A stretch of 64,000 bases of DNA from Platycnemis pennipes (Eukaryota; Arthropoda; Insecta; Odonata; Platycnemididae), in NCBI GenBank assembly GCA_933228895.1, contig OW121850.1:34357773-34421772 (forward strand). Reading direction: 5' to 3'. Below are positions 53,880 through 64,000 of the stretch, one piece after another. A program made the translations under genes and the position numbers. The notes below the pieces were generated by a model. The model was given only the letters and a program-made list of their open reading frames with translations. It was not told the origin of the DNA and made no database searches. Position 1 is the first letter of the stretch, and the number at the start of each line of letters is the position of its first letter.

Positions 53880-54624
53880 AGGAAATCTCAATTTTCATCT
53901 GGATGAGTCGATCCTCCAGACATGATGATTCTTACCCAAGAATAAATAATTTAAAAGGCATTTATTCCATCCCTGACAGAATTATTGACACAAATCAAAG
54001 GCGTATACGTATTTGACCACATCTCTAAGTACCTCCTGCATTGGGTGCCCTGGGGCCAAGTGTTCCCAAATTTGCCTCCAAGACGAGAAGGTCGCGCAGG
54101 TCGTACAATTGCGCTCCGACCATGCGCACGATGCGCATTGTTGTCATTTAGCGAGGTTTGCGATGAATGAATGGTGATAGGAAGTGTTTATAGCGTAAAA
54201 TTTCGCGGCTGTTGGTGAGCTTGAAATTATCGTCTAGTTGGGATATTTAAAATTCTCAATCAATAAACCTATGATAACCCATGTTCTACTAAAGTTTTCT
54301 CCAACCCCTTGTCCTTTCGTAAACTCTATTTATAACTATTTTTACGAATGTGTTTAAATTGGGCATGTCCTTCTCCTAATAAGTAGAATGTCAGCTGGTG
54401 TTCCGTGTGTCATCAAAGGCACATAAATATATGTTCTTTTCATGACGAAGACCAATATCCTTACTTGTCAGAATGATGTCGCAAAGGTTGGTTACCTTAT
54501 ACTGCAATTTTTGCCTTATAGGAATTAAATGCGCAGATGATCGTTGTACCTGTAGCATGTATCAATTAATTCGTTCATGTTTCTAAAATAAATTACCTTC
54601 CCTTCCATGATAAAATACTTTAAG
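53880..54624. other. spacer / PHKB 5' region
   Basis: It should contain the PHKB start codon exon or lie downstream of it. I could not identify the first exon. Confidence 0.35.
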
Positions 54625-54731
54625 AAATGAGAGGCATGGAAGTGTTGGGGAAATTGACGTGGATCCGCACTTAAAAATAACAAGGAAGTACGAAGAAACG
54701 GTGCGAAAATTGGATGCATATTATGGACTGG
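54625..54731 (+). CDS. PHKB: PHKB exon (KLDAYYG)
   Basis: The 3' end at 54,731 is firm. The 5' end is uncertain: AAG at 54,622-54,624 is a possible acceptor, and the frame is open back to about 54,617. No in-frame ATG, so a start exon lies upstream. Confidence 0.75.
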
Positions 54732-57617
54732 GTATGATATATGCTTAAGAATTTTTTGCATTGGCAGTTTTTAAGTAAGCTTATTTATTCAAGCAAAAGT
54801 AACCAAGTTATTCAATTGCATTGCAACTACGATGACAGAAAATGAAGTTATGTCCAGTATATCTTAATGACTCCTAACCTAACCCTTTCTAATTCGTATT
54901 AATTGAGTACCCACTGACTGTTGAAAGAAAGCACGTTATTGGAATTAATATTTTCAGATACACCATTAGTTAACTATAGTGTATATGGTATACACTAGAG
55001 CTTATAGTTATGAATGTGGTATACAATACATTATACAAAATACAAAATTATATAAAAAAAGATCTTTCGAACACATACACAAAGTTTCTTATCTATCTCT
55101 GCTGTATACCTGGTAATGTGCAATCGCATATCACTGGGCATAGGATAGGTGTACAGAACGTTCATACGTTATTTACACCTGTATTTCGAACCACTATGAC
55201 CTGAAAACCTATGGAGTGAGAGTTGGAACGGCTAAACACGCACCCCACTATTCTGCACATACATCTACAGAGGTATACCCTATATGTAGGGTATATTTTT
55301 ACCTGCATATGTAGGAAAAGTAAAAAAAAAAAATTATCCATGTCTCTTAGTAGGACCTACATGAAGATGTAAAGTGGGACACAGGGCATAAGTGCATATG
55401 ATATACATATAGGTAGTGTAGGGACATACGGTGTGCAATATACATTCCTACACACTGTGTTTGTTTATATATTATTCTTCCACAGCACACTGGCAATACT
55501 ATCAATGCATAGTTATATGCCATAATCTACCTACCTCGTGACTACTACTGATTAATATCACTATATTAATTTTATATCAAGTAAATACTTTAAAAAGATT
55601 CAGTGAACTGAATACAGAAATTTCAATGTGAACAGTAACAGTATTGTACATAAAAATAAGTATATTGAAAAAAACAGCAAGTAAGCTAACATAATTAACA
55701 TTTCCAATTCAAACTATCTTTTTACAAACTAATAAGATTTTATGCCTGAAGTTGGCATGACATAGCCAATCATGTACATGATTTTCCAGTCTTTAGGAGA
55801 CATAACTTTCCACTTTAAGTGCCAAGTAGAATATGTAAGAATGCAAAAATATCCCATTATGATACTTTGGGAAGAATGTATCATTACTAATAGTTGTTTA
55901 CCCTTGGGGGTTTAGGAAAGCTATGCAGAAATAATGTATTTGATATCAATAATGTAACTCATCAAGAAGAATAGATACACAAAGTACCATGAGACTATAG
56001 TATCTCGAGAATAAAATGCAAATTGGAATTATAGAATATTTTCATTTTTCTTACAATTCTATTCCCAGAATGGTACTGGATACTACTTTACGCTGGATAC
56101 TAATAAGCAAGGCTGATGGAAAGTGCAAAAAACACAGCATCGTGTAACTAGTTTCAGTGATGAAAAAAAAGATCTGACTCTTGCTTCATTTTATGACTTT
56201 TTATAAATGAGAAGGACCAAGCTAGGCTTCAGAGTAGTACTAGAGCCACCAATTAATGACCTTGCTCGAAAAAAGTAACTGAATTGATGAGGCCTCTACT
56301 GTACTTTTCATAAGAAATAAAAGGACCTCATTAGACATCCACGGCAGTGAAAGTGTTAAGCCGATTTTCTTAGTGTCCGTTTTTTTTCTTAGTAGTGATC
56401 ACAATGCAGCAGTATTTCAGTATCAATCAGCTTAGTCTGAGTTCTAAATCCCATTCCCCACTCAAAATATCTGTGTTGACTGATTTTTCTGCAAAAAATG
56501 GGTCTGGAGTTTAGTGCATGGAGGTATGTCTTCCTGTAACCAAGGAGGCATTTAATCACTTCTGTTTATGTTGATGTGAGACTGCTTGATGGGTTCTAAC
56601 CTCATCTAAATGTTTTTGAAATGGCAGATTAAGGCATGTGCAGCTTATCCAATGGGTATTCTGGTATCATAGTTTGTTGAATTGATGTTCATATGAGTTA
56701 GTTCTGCAGAACCCATGGGTTCAAAACCAGTTGGGACTTTTGAGTATCCGTGACTCTTTCTTCCCTTTGAATCTACAGGGAAGAAAGAAGCCATGGTAGC
56801 TTAACTGGTTAAAGCTCCTGGCTGTAAATCAGGGGGTACTGGGTTTGAATCCTGGTCTAGGTGAATGATTTTTTTTGTTTCTGTGGAAATTCTGCTTCTG
56901 CATTCAGCTGAGGGAAGTGCACCTTTCCTCCAATCCAAACTGTATAATTTCAACAGATTGTAAAGGCCATTTTACACGGTGCGATAAATATATGAAACTG
57001 AGCAAGATGGTATGTTTGTCTGAATGGAATTAGAACAGGTTCTATTTTCCATTCAGACATTCACACAAGCATTCACACAATTTGCCGCTTTACACGGTAC
57101 AATTTTCCTCATACAAGCGTTTGTACAAAAAAATTTACCATGTAAAACAGCTGTAAGGCATAATAACATAACGAACCAACCTCCATATTGAAAATTAAGG
57201 TCAATAAATTCTTGATTATTTCAGATTAGGAATCTGGTAATAAACTGGTGGAAATTAGCTAACAACAGCCAAATCTATTTTAAGAACCAGGGATTGTTTT
57301 CAAACTACTTTCACAACCAGCAAAAAAATCCAAGGGAAATTATAAAATTCTGTGAATTTCACAGTTCAATGGCAGGATCAGGAAACAGACATTTTTGCTT
57401 TGTGGTTTTAAACCTTGATTGTGATTTGCTGTATATCTGAAAAATGAATCTTGATAATGCATTTTATTTTCAATTATTCAGTGAAAAGGCAACTCTTAAG
57501 ATACCAGAGTTCTATAACAGGATTGTTTCCTGTACTATCGACTGATGAAGATGCTGGTAGTGTAAGAGAAAGTATATACTGTGCAGCTGCTATATGGAGC
57601 CTTCATCAAGCCTACAG
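54625..57617 (+). CDS. PHKB: phosphorylase b kinase regulatory subunit beta, 5' part (two exons)
   Basis: PHKB is a large scaffold/regulatory subunit of phosphorylase kinase, which activates glycogen phosphorylase in the cytosol. Two exons join in frame: about 54625-54731, reading ITRKYEETVRKLDAYYGL, and 57482-57617, reading KRQLLRYQSSITGLFPVL and then VRESIYCAAAIWSLHQAYR. They join through a Val codon split G|TG. This matches the N-terminal glucoamylase-like start of PHKA/PHKB (KLD.YY.IVK..LL.YQSP.TGLFP; R..YCAA..W.L..AYR); the lack of a Pro after YQS is minor. The GT-AG sites are GG|GTATGAT, ATTCAG|TG and ACAG|GTATGC. The start codon exon upstream and all later exons are not found in the window. 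PHKA is less likely but not excluded. Confidence 0.85.
54732..56790. other. PHKB: PHKB intron, AT-rich
   Basis: No repeat or gene recognised except dyads of GTATAC/TATATG type at 54,985-55,310. Confidence 0.45.
56795..56870 (+). mobile_element. tRNA-derived SINE head
   Basis: GGTAGCTTAACTGGTTAAAG resembles box A and GGGTTTGAATCCTGG box B, about 45 bases apart. A T-rich stretch follows. It is a different tRNA lineage from the 4,958 family. Upstream GGAAGAAAGAAG is repetitive and no duplication was confirmed. Confidence 0.6.
56963..57155. mobile_element. AAGGC-family MITE (worn)
   Basis: The left end reads AAGGCCATTTTACACGGTGC. The right has CATACAAGCGTTTGTACAAA and TTTACCATGTAAAACAGC. It shares GTCTGAATGGAATTAG...ACAGGTTC with 53,669. 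Confidence 0.75.
57482..57617 (+). CDS. PHKB: PHKB exon (GLFP...CAAAIW)
   Basis: 136 nt, phase 1 in and phase 2 out. The acceptor is CAATTATTCAG and the donor ACAG|GTATGC. It encodes the conserved YQS.ITGLFP and YCAAAIW blocks. Confidence 0.9.
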
Positions 57618-57715
57618 GTATGCATAATTAGTGTGAATATTGATGTAGGCTAATGGTAAAAGCTCTCTTTCTAGTGTGTTCTGCCTGGGGCAGGAGAAAA
57701 TTTTTGTAACCTTAA

Positions 57716-57762
57716 CCCTTTTAATGCGGCACCATCGGATGGTACCCTTGCTGGTGTCGGAA
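57716..57762 (+). mobile_element. piggyBac-like terminus (single end)
   Basis: TTAACCCTTTTAATGCGGCA is followed by ACCATCGGATGGT, a palindrome about one base. The layout equals the 62,625 element (TTAA, CCCTTTTA.TGC, palindrome). No right end identified. Confidence 0.5.
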
Positions 57763-58125
57763 TATGTTTTTTTGCCTAATTCTATTTATTTTGCCTAATT
57801 TAAACATAAAATACATATAAATTGCGTGTACTTGCCTTTTTCATTTCTTTTTTAAACAAAAATTTTATGACATTCAGGAATGTCATATGCTCCTGGCGAA
57901 GTTTCCTGCCTTATGCAACCCACACAACTGATGCGGTGATGAGTTTCTTTTGTGAAATTTTAGAGGAAATCTTCAAGTTACTGAATTATATCGTATTTAA
58001 GTTCAATAAGAGGTTAATGGTTCAGGGCTTTAAGTCGGTGATTATTACCATTATTGGTCGTTATTTCTGATCTTGGTCATTAAAAGTCATTATTATGCTA
58101 AAAAGTCACTAAAAGTCTTTATTAT

Positions 58126-58886
58126 ACCATATTTACTTGCATGTAGGACAAGGTTTTTTGTCACTTTTATCCGCTTAAAAAATCGGGTCGTCCTATGTGC
58201 GCGAGCGAAGGATTCTTTGCTGTTTTTTTGGGTTAGTGTCAAGGTCAGAATCAAAGTCACCTTTGTTGGATGGTGCGATAATAACATTGTATGACGGGTG
58301 ACTTGTCACTATTTTTGACTCTGTGGTGGCTGGTGATGCCACGCTACATGTGCTTTGGAAGCGAACGTATAGATGAGCCTGGCGCGGTGGCCGTGTTATC
58401 TGATATCCAGGAGCAAATCAACAATTTCTGACTAGCATCTTTGTTACATCTTTCACAACAATGTAGTGGAGTCGATTGTTGGAAGGAACCAATGCCTCCT
58501 GCATACAGCCTGCTTTGGTTGACCATGAAGGTAATGTAGCCAGGCAGTCAAGCGTCAGAAGAGTAGCATTTTTGTAGGGGTGAGATTACAGAATGTACGA
58601 AAGTAGCAAGAAAATGCTCCACCGCCACTACTAAATTTCATTTAGGACAATACAATGTTACAATACGGACAAGAATCTTACGTAATACGGTTCCAGACCC
58701 TCATACGTAAGACAATGTAAGATAATCCCAACCCCCCACTCTCCCCCAAAATGTCTTCCGTAATACTTACGGAATTTATACGTTACGTTAATAAACGAGT
58801 AAGGAAGTCCAATTTTTTTATTTTTTCTCTCTAAAATCCTACCTTGTTCAAAATTCGAAGTCATCCTATATGCGAGTAAATACGGT
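58126..58886. mobile_element. DNA transposon with ~26-bp TIR
   Basis: The left end reads ACCATATTTACTTGCATGTA and the right, reverse-complemented, ACCGTATTTACTCGCATATA, continuing GGA(C/T)(A/G)A. 761 bp with no transposase; interior AAAAAATCGGGTCGTCC. Flanks are TTAT/AATA, so no clear duplication. Confidence 0.75.
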
Positions 58887-59163
58887 AATAGGAAGGGTCC
58901 AAAACATGACAAACCTCACATCAGTGCTACGAATGAAACAGGGCAAGTGAGGTAAGTGTAGTGACTGTGATGATAGCAACGAACACAGGAGGGATGGAGG
59001 GGGAGGAGAAGCGAAGTCTGCTGGCTGGCCGCTCGCTGTGAGCCGAGCGACTTGAGCGAGAGCCAAATGACGAACGTAGACTTTGAGCGAGAGCCGAACG
59101 CAGGATTCTGTTGCCAAATAGAGCCCAAAGGAAACGAAGTGTGTTCTCCAGCGTAAGGCAGGT

Positions 59164-60270
59164 TTGTTAGTGGCCTTCCCCTATTCTACGTTGGGTCCGG
59201 TTCTGGTGATGGCCGTATTGTTTTTGTTGCATCCATTACAATACAAGGTGAGCGATCCTTGTCGTTGGTGTTCGATGAACTTCCCTGTCCCTTTTGATCC
59301 AGTCACTATCCAAATTACTGAGTCTGCTGTATGGGCCTTGAATATTCTCGATTTTAATGAGCATGCACTCGGTTTTCGTAGGGTTCTTGCTGAGAATGGG
59401 GAAGTGCCATTTCAAGCCGACTTGGCTAGAAAAGAAGGACACCATTGGTTTTTTTATTAAGGAGTGGTGCCGTACAGGAGATTCAGAGGAAAGGGCGTTC
59501 TGCACTGTATGTACGTGACAGATTGCTGTCACGGCAGATTTTCAAGCTCTTGAACAACATTACAAATCGGACAAACACAAAGATGCCTGTCGTGTCAAGC
59601 TATCAACTGGTCAGCTTTGGCTTGAAATGGAACACCCTGGTTTAACCTCAGCAGGAGAGGCACCCACAACCAGTAGAGTTCAAGTTCGCATTACGTACCC
59701 AGCTGACAGTGGAAACGTTGCCGCTGTATACTGGGTTTTGAAATGCTGTGTCACCAACTTCTCGTGCGATGGGATCGAAGCTACTTTCCAAGCTATGTTC
59801 CCAAATGGTGTTCCCCCTGATTTTTCTATGAGCAGGACCAAATTCACATATCTCCTGAATTTTGGAGAGTTGCTCCTTATTTTAGGGGAGAACTGCCCAC
59901 AGATCTAACTGGCTCGTACTACTCAATTCTATATGACGAGACTACTGACAAAGGTGAGAACAAGGAGCTGCATGGGGGTGTTCGGTTTTGGTCAGAGGGA
60001 GAGGAAAGAGTTGTTGCTCGTTACCTGAAGACCTTTTTTATTGGATCTGCAACTGCTGATGTGCTTTTGGCGAAACTTAAAGATGCTCTCACTAGTTATT
60101 CGCTGCCACATGCTAAGCTCTTAATGCTTGGGAGTGACGGGCCAATGGTCAATGAGGAGGTTCAACGATTGTTGATAGAGGAGTTACTGATGTCAAGGCG
60201 GAAGGGACTCGTTGACTTGGGGATGTGCAACATTCACATATGCCACAATGCCTACCGGAGAGGTATTGAT
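59164..60270 (+). pseudogene. hAT-like transposase pseudogene
   Basis: In order, across two frames: a zinc-finger-like CTVC...HYKSDKH (about 59,500-59,570, with a TGA inside at 59,517), then GIEATFQAMFPNGVP, KFTYLLNFG, then from 59,870 in the next frame LAPYFRGELPTDL, YYSILYDETTDKGENKELHG, LMLGSDGPMVNEEV and CNIHICHNAYRRG. This fits the hAT-like RNase H core (LFDETT; SDGPNVN; H..HNAF). One frameshift near 59,868 and at least one stop show it is dead. It is cut at about 60,270 by the Tigger sequence. Confidence 0.7.
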
Positions 60271-62167
60271 GAATAGGGGATCCAGTGTCTGTTGCTTCTG
60301 CTTTTTTTGTAACACTTTTTGATAATACGACATCACATTGTCATTGAACATGTTTAGGCTCCTATTGCCTATCGCACTGTTTGGGAAAGAGTTTTCTATA
60401 AACAATTGCAATTCCCCCCACTTAGCACATATTTCTTTAATCACCGAACTTGGGACTTCCTCTTTCCCTTCCCCCTCCCCATCCGAGGACATATCCTCAG
60501 CCAAATTCTTTTCTTCCTCAGCCTGAAGGTACTGCAACTCTTCAGTAGTGAGTTCATTGCTGTGCTCTTCCACAAGCTCTTCAACATCGTCATTCTCCAC
60601 CTCCAACCCCATGTTTGGCCGAGGGAAAACGATTTCATCAACAATTTCTGGTTCGATTCCTTCAAAATCTCACTCTGGATCACAGTCTGGCCACAGTTTC
60701 CTCCATCCTGCATTCATAGTACGGTAGGTCACTTGGTTCCATGCATTATCTCTAAGATGAACACAATTCAAAATGTTAAAGTGATTCTTCCAAAATTCCT
60801 TCAGAGTTAAGTTGGTATCATTCGTTATATCGAAACACTTTTGGAATAAGGCTTTCGTGTACAATTTCTTGAAGTTTGAAATGATCTGTTGATCCATGGG
60901 CTGCAGCAAGGGGGTTGTGTTCGGTGGCAGATAACAAACTTGAACAAAGTCGAACTCTTCTTCTAAGTACTCGCTGATGTTTGGAGGGTGTGCTGGAGCA
61001 TTATCCAGCAGTAGAAGGCATTTGAGGGGAAGTTTGTTCTTCTGTAGATATTCTTTCACAGTCGGGGAAAACACTTCGGTCACCCACTCGACGAAAAATT
61101 GGCGGGTCACCCAAGCCTTAGAATTAGACCTCCACATACCAGGCAATTTCTGTTTTATTACATTGTGCTTCTTGAATACTCTTGGATTGTCCGAATGGTA
61201 GACTAACAGTGGCTTAAGCTTAAAATCCCCGCTGGTGTTACCGTACAATAGAAGAGTTAGCCTATCTTTCATAGGTTTGTGCCCTGGCAATGCTTATTCT
61301 TCATTCGTTATGTACATTTTATTCGGCATCTTCTTCCAAAACAGTCCTGTTTCATCCACATTAAATACCTGTTGCGGGACGTACTCTCCTTCTTCTATGA
61401 TTTTTTTGAATTCTAGGAGAAACTTCTGTGCCCCTGCCTTGTCGGAACTAGCTGCTTCCCCATGCCTTATGATGCTGAGGATGCCTGTTCTGTGCTTAAA
61501 ATTTTCAAACTAGCCTCAACTGGCTTTGAAAACAAAATCACTCGAAGCACTTGTCCCTGGGGTTTTCTTCTTCAAATCTTCATAGATTTGCAGCGCCTTC
61601 TCACCAATAAATGCCTCACTGATGCTAGCACCTTCTAACTGTTTTTCATTTATATACAAAAGCAACAACTTTTCTACTTCGTCTATTATTTTAGGCCTTT
61701 GCTTTGTTATAATACTTACTCCTTTTGACACATTAGCTTCTTCAAGCTGCACTTTTTTCTTTAAAATCGTCGAGATTGTTGACTTTGACATGCCGTATTC
61801 TCTTGCGATATCCGATACACGTATGCCTCGTTTATATTTGCAATCATTTCCTTCTTCAATTCAATTATTGGCCGCTGCCTTCTCACTGAACTGCTACCAT
61901 CTCTCTTAAACTTCTTTGGTGCCATGATTGAAGGCTTGATGATTATTAAAATAAAGTAAAAAAATCACTAAAGAGGAAGGATGCACGATCGCACAGCTTA
62001 CTTTGTATCCATTTGGGATCACACAGCACCGAACACAAACATGGCCGCTACACATCTGTTCCCTAACCGAAATTTTGTTCGCTATCCGAGGCAAATATTT
62101 AGCGAAATATTTGTTCGTTATCCGAATTGTTCGTTATCAGAGGCGTTCGCTAACCGAGGTTTCACTG
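60271..62167 (-). pseudogene. Tigger/pogo transposon pseudogene with one TIR
   Basis: The transposase begins at the ATG 61,923-61,925 (minus, MAPKKFKRDGSSSV), followed by a CENP-B-type helix-turn-helix with GMSKSTISTILKKKV. A one-base loss near 61,831 shifts frame. The DDE_1 core has FNVDETGLFWK (about 61,355), LLLLDNAPAHPPN (about 60,990) and TTPLLQPMDQQIISNFKKLY (about 60,890). In-frame stops: 61,516-61,518 (TGA), 61,510-61,512 (TAG, where the family has Trp), 61,294-61,296 (TAA) and 60,670-60,672 (TGA). The C-terminus is acidic and ends QKQQTLDPLF, as usual. The right terminus CAGTGAAACCTCGGTTAGCG lies at 62,148-62,167, followed by TA. The left terminus is missing. Confidence 0.9.
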
Positions 62168-62624
62168 TAATCTGTTGAGAAAGTCTCATGACCAATCGAA
62201 GTCCATCCTATTCACGGAAGTATCCTTGTATTTTCAAAATCTAAACATATTTGGCCTGTCGGCATGTGAAGTCCATTTTCAGGGAAAGCAGAGAATCCTG
62301 AAATTTGCTATGAAAGTCTCCCACGGGGGTTGATTGAAAATCCAGCCAGCAGTTTGAAAATTAAAAAAATATTGTTGTTATTGCCGTAAATGTATGAGAG
62401 TGGGCGTTTTATAGTGATTCTGCCATGTCTCCTTGTCAGTGATAAGTATGAAATTGACCTTCTTAATAATTAAGTATTTTACAATTTATTGCAGGGAATA
62501 ATTTGATATGGTGACTATAAAACACTAGTCTCTCATCCCGAGCACCAGGGTGTAAACCACAGTAGTAGCAGAGATATTTCTCTGGTATACCAGTCCCTAC
62601 TTGAGTGCTGTGTGGAAAGCACTT
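62168..62624. other. spacer, nothing recognised
   Basis: AT-rich, no ORF or repeat of note. Confidence 0.5.
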
Positions 62625-62945
62625 TTAACCCTTTTACTGCCAGTGGGCCGATATATCGGCCCTCTATGGTTGTGCGAAAACTGCCAAGGGGCCGATATAT
62701 CGGCCCACCTACATTACGTCATCATGTATTTGTAATGGTTACAATTCATTCAAATCAGAGACAGCATGAATAATTTTTTCATCCTCTTAAAAAGTGAAAA
62801 TATATGATCAAAATTAAAAAAAAATTCATATATTAATATTAAGTGCTTATAATGTATCTTAATGAGCTTGCCCATTGGCTGGGCATAATGGGCTTGGCAT
62901 TTTTCGCACAGTCTACTTTAAAGGGGCTGGCAGTAAAAGGGTTAA
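62625..62945. mobile_element. TTAA-flanked MITE with GATATATC palindromes
   Basis: TTAA bounds both ends. The terminal inverted repeat CCCTTTTACTGCCAG is a perfect 15 bp. The perfect palindrome GGGCCGATATATCGGCCC occurs at about 62,646-62,663 and again (GGGCCGATATATCGGCCC) at about 62,690-62,707. 321 bp including both TTAA; no ORF. Confidence 0.88.
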
Positions 62946-63600
62946 GTTCAGTTCTTCGTACATTGTACAGGAGGTGAAACCGTAGACCCCTTGGTGCCTT
63001 ATGTTAAGAGCAGGCTAATGTTGATGCCCAGTTGAATGCTCCACCCTTTCTACTGTTCCCTATTCCCCAAGCTATATATAAGACCATATATTTGCATGCT
63101 TTCAATTCCCTTGTAGGGTTAATGGCCATTGAATAATTATTTGAATTGAAACCACTTTCCTCCTTGATAGTACAAATTGTATGGCGTTGTATTGGTACTT
63201 GTGGCAGCTCATGTGGTGGGGTCAAATGAGGAGATGAAATGGAAATGGATGTATTCAGATTTGATTTTTCAGTCGTTTAATTGTTAAATATTGAATCCCA
63301 TGAAAAAATTAGGAATTAAGTTATAAAAAATCTTTTATATAAAATGCATATGCAATCATGATCGCTTTATATCAGGTCAGTGGCATATTTTGCAAGAATA
63401 TTTTATATTTTTTGTGTAACAGTAGTTTTAACCTAGACTTCAGAAGAATAAATATTTATAAATTTGCCCAAGGATCAATTACAGCATTGTGCATCGATAT
63501 AAGGCACATCAACAAATTGCACACAAGACATATCCAATAAATTACATAATATACAAATACCAAAAGCACCAAAAATACATATTTATAAAATAATAAAATA
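62946..63600. other. spacer, partly LINE 3' UTR
   Basis: The right part (from about 63,360) is probably the 3' UTR of the minus-strand LINE. The rest is unassigned. Confidence 0.4.
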
Positions 63601-63617
63601 TAAATAAAGTAAATCAC

Positions 63618-64000
63618 TCATTCCACTCCCAGGTACTCATTAACAGAATAAAAGAGGTTTTCAAGAAGAAAATCCTTTACTTTTCTTCTAAAAACAATAT
63701 TGGATTGGATTTCCTTCAACCCAGAGGGCAATCTATTGTACAATTTTATACCCATATATTCAGGACCCAAGGAAACCACTTTGGTTCTAACATGTGGAGT
63801 ATGGAAATTACCATTACCTTTGGTACAATGATTATGAATATTTGAATTTTCAACAAAATAAAAATAATTGCACTTTACACAGGTAACTAAGGCTAGTACA
63901 TACATACATGGAAGAGGAAGTATACCAAGTCTTTTGAATATTGGGCGACAATGAGCCCTATAGTGTTCTTTACCAATTAAACGCACAATTTTCTTTTGGA
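63618..64000 (-). pseudogene. LINE ORF2 C-terminus (continues past window edge)
   Basis: The minus frame runs open from the edge to TAA/TAG near 63,618: HYRAHCRPIFKRLGILPLPC, YVLALV, NSNIHNHCTKGN, TKVVSLGPEYMGIKLYNRLP, then LKEIQSNIVFRRKVKDFLLE and FYSVNEYLG. This is the tail of many insect jockey/I-type reverse transcriptase ORFs (LF..L.ILPL...Y; H.TR; G...YN.LP; F+.K...LL...FY...EY). Only 127 codons are in view, so intactness is unknown. Confidence 0.75.

Overview
This is eukaryotic nuclear DNA: AT-rich, with spliceosomal introns (GT-AG), RNA-binding and vesicle/metabolic housekeeping exons, and a dense load of transposon remnants. Residue patterns in the host exons and the mix of piggyBac, P/THAP, pogo/Tigger, hAT, Penelope and non-LTR elements fit an arthropod, probably an insect with a large repeat-rich genome. 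I cannot name the species.

Host genes, left to right. (1) EIF4H, minus strand, five coding exons spread over 8,785-38,423, with two introns of 12.6 and 15.8 kb that hold most of the transposon debris of the left half. (2) PTRH2 (mitochondrial peptidyl-tRNA hydrolase 2), minus strand, three exons at 39,945-44,333. (3) A THAP-domain P-element-type transposase gene, minus strand, six exons at 48,374-52,771, open throughout and encoding about 1,084 residues. (4) The 5' part of a phosphorylase kinase beta regulatory subunit (PHKB) gene, plus strand, with two short coding exons at about 54,625-54,731 and 57,482-57,617; these are too short to appear as long ORFs and the gene runs off the right side. 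The THAP gene and PHKB are head to head.

Mobile DNA. Three copies of a ~2 kb hAT-type non-autonomous element (1-2,450, 13,323-15,369, 15,992-17,991), two with recognisable 8-bp target duplications. Several TTAA-flanked piggyBac-like elements (5,553-6,724, 26,837-30,772, 35,836-36,394, 62,625-62,945), three of which carry strong short palindromes near or inside their ends, plus two broken piggyBac transposase genes. tRNA-derived SINEs sharing one tail, some with target duplications; a short MITE family with AAGGC termini; a solo LTR with TG...CA ends; a Penelope-like remnant; three LINE remnants; a Tigger pseudogene fused to a hAT-like pseudogene.

Tandem repeats: an 18-bp satellite inside a pogo-like element (9.6-10.0 kb), and a 63-bp minisatellite that grades into a 125-bp higher-order unit (45.95-47.0 kb), interrupted by a 1.23 kb DNA transposon.

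The observations I rate highest are the apparently intact P/THAP transposase gene without visible terminal repeats, and the repeated association of TTAA element ends with family-specific palindromes. All assignments are from reading the sequence; no database search was run.
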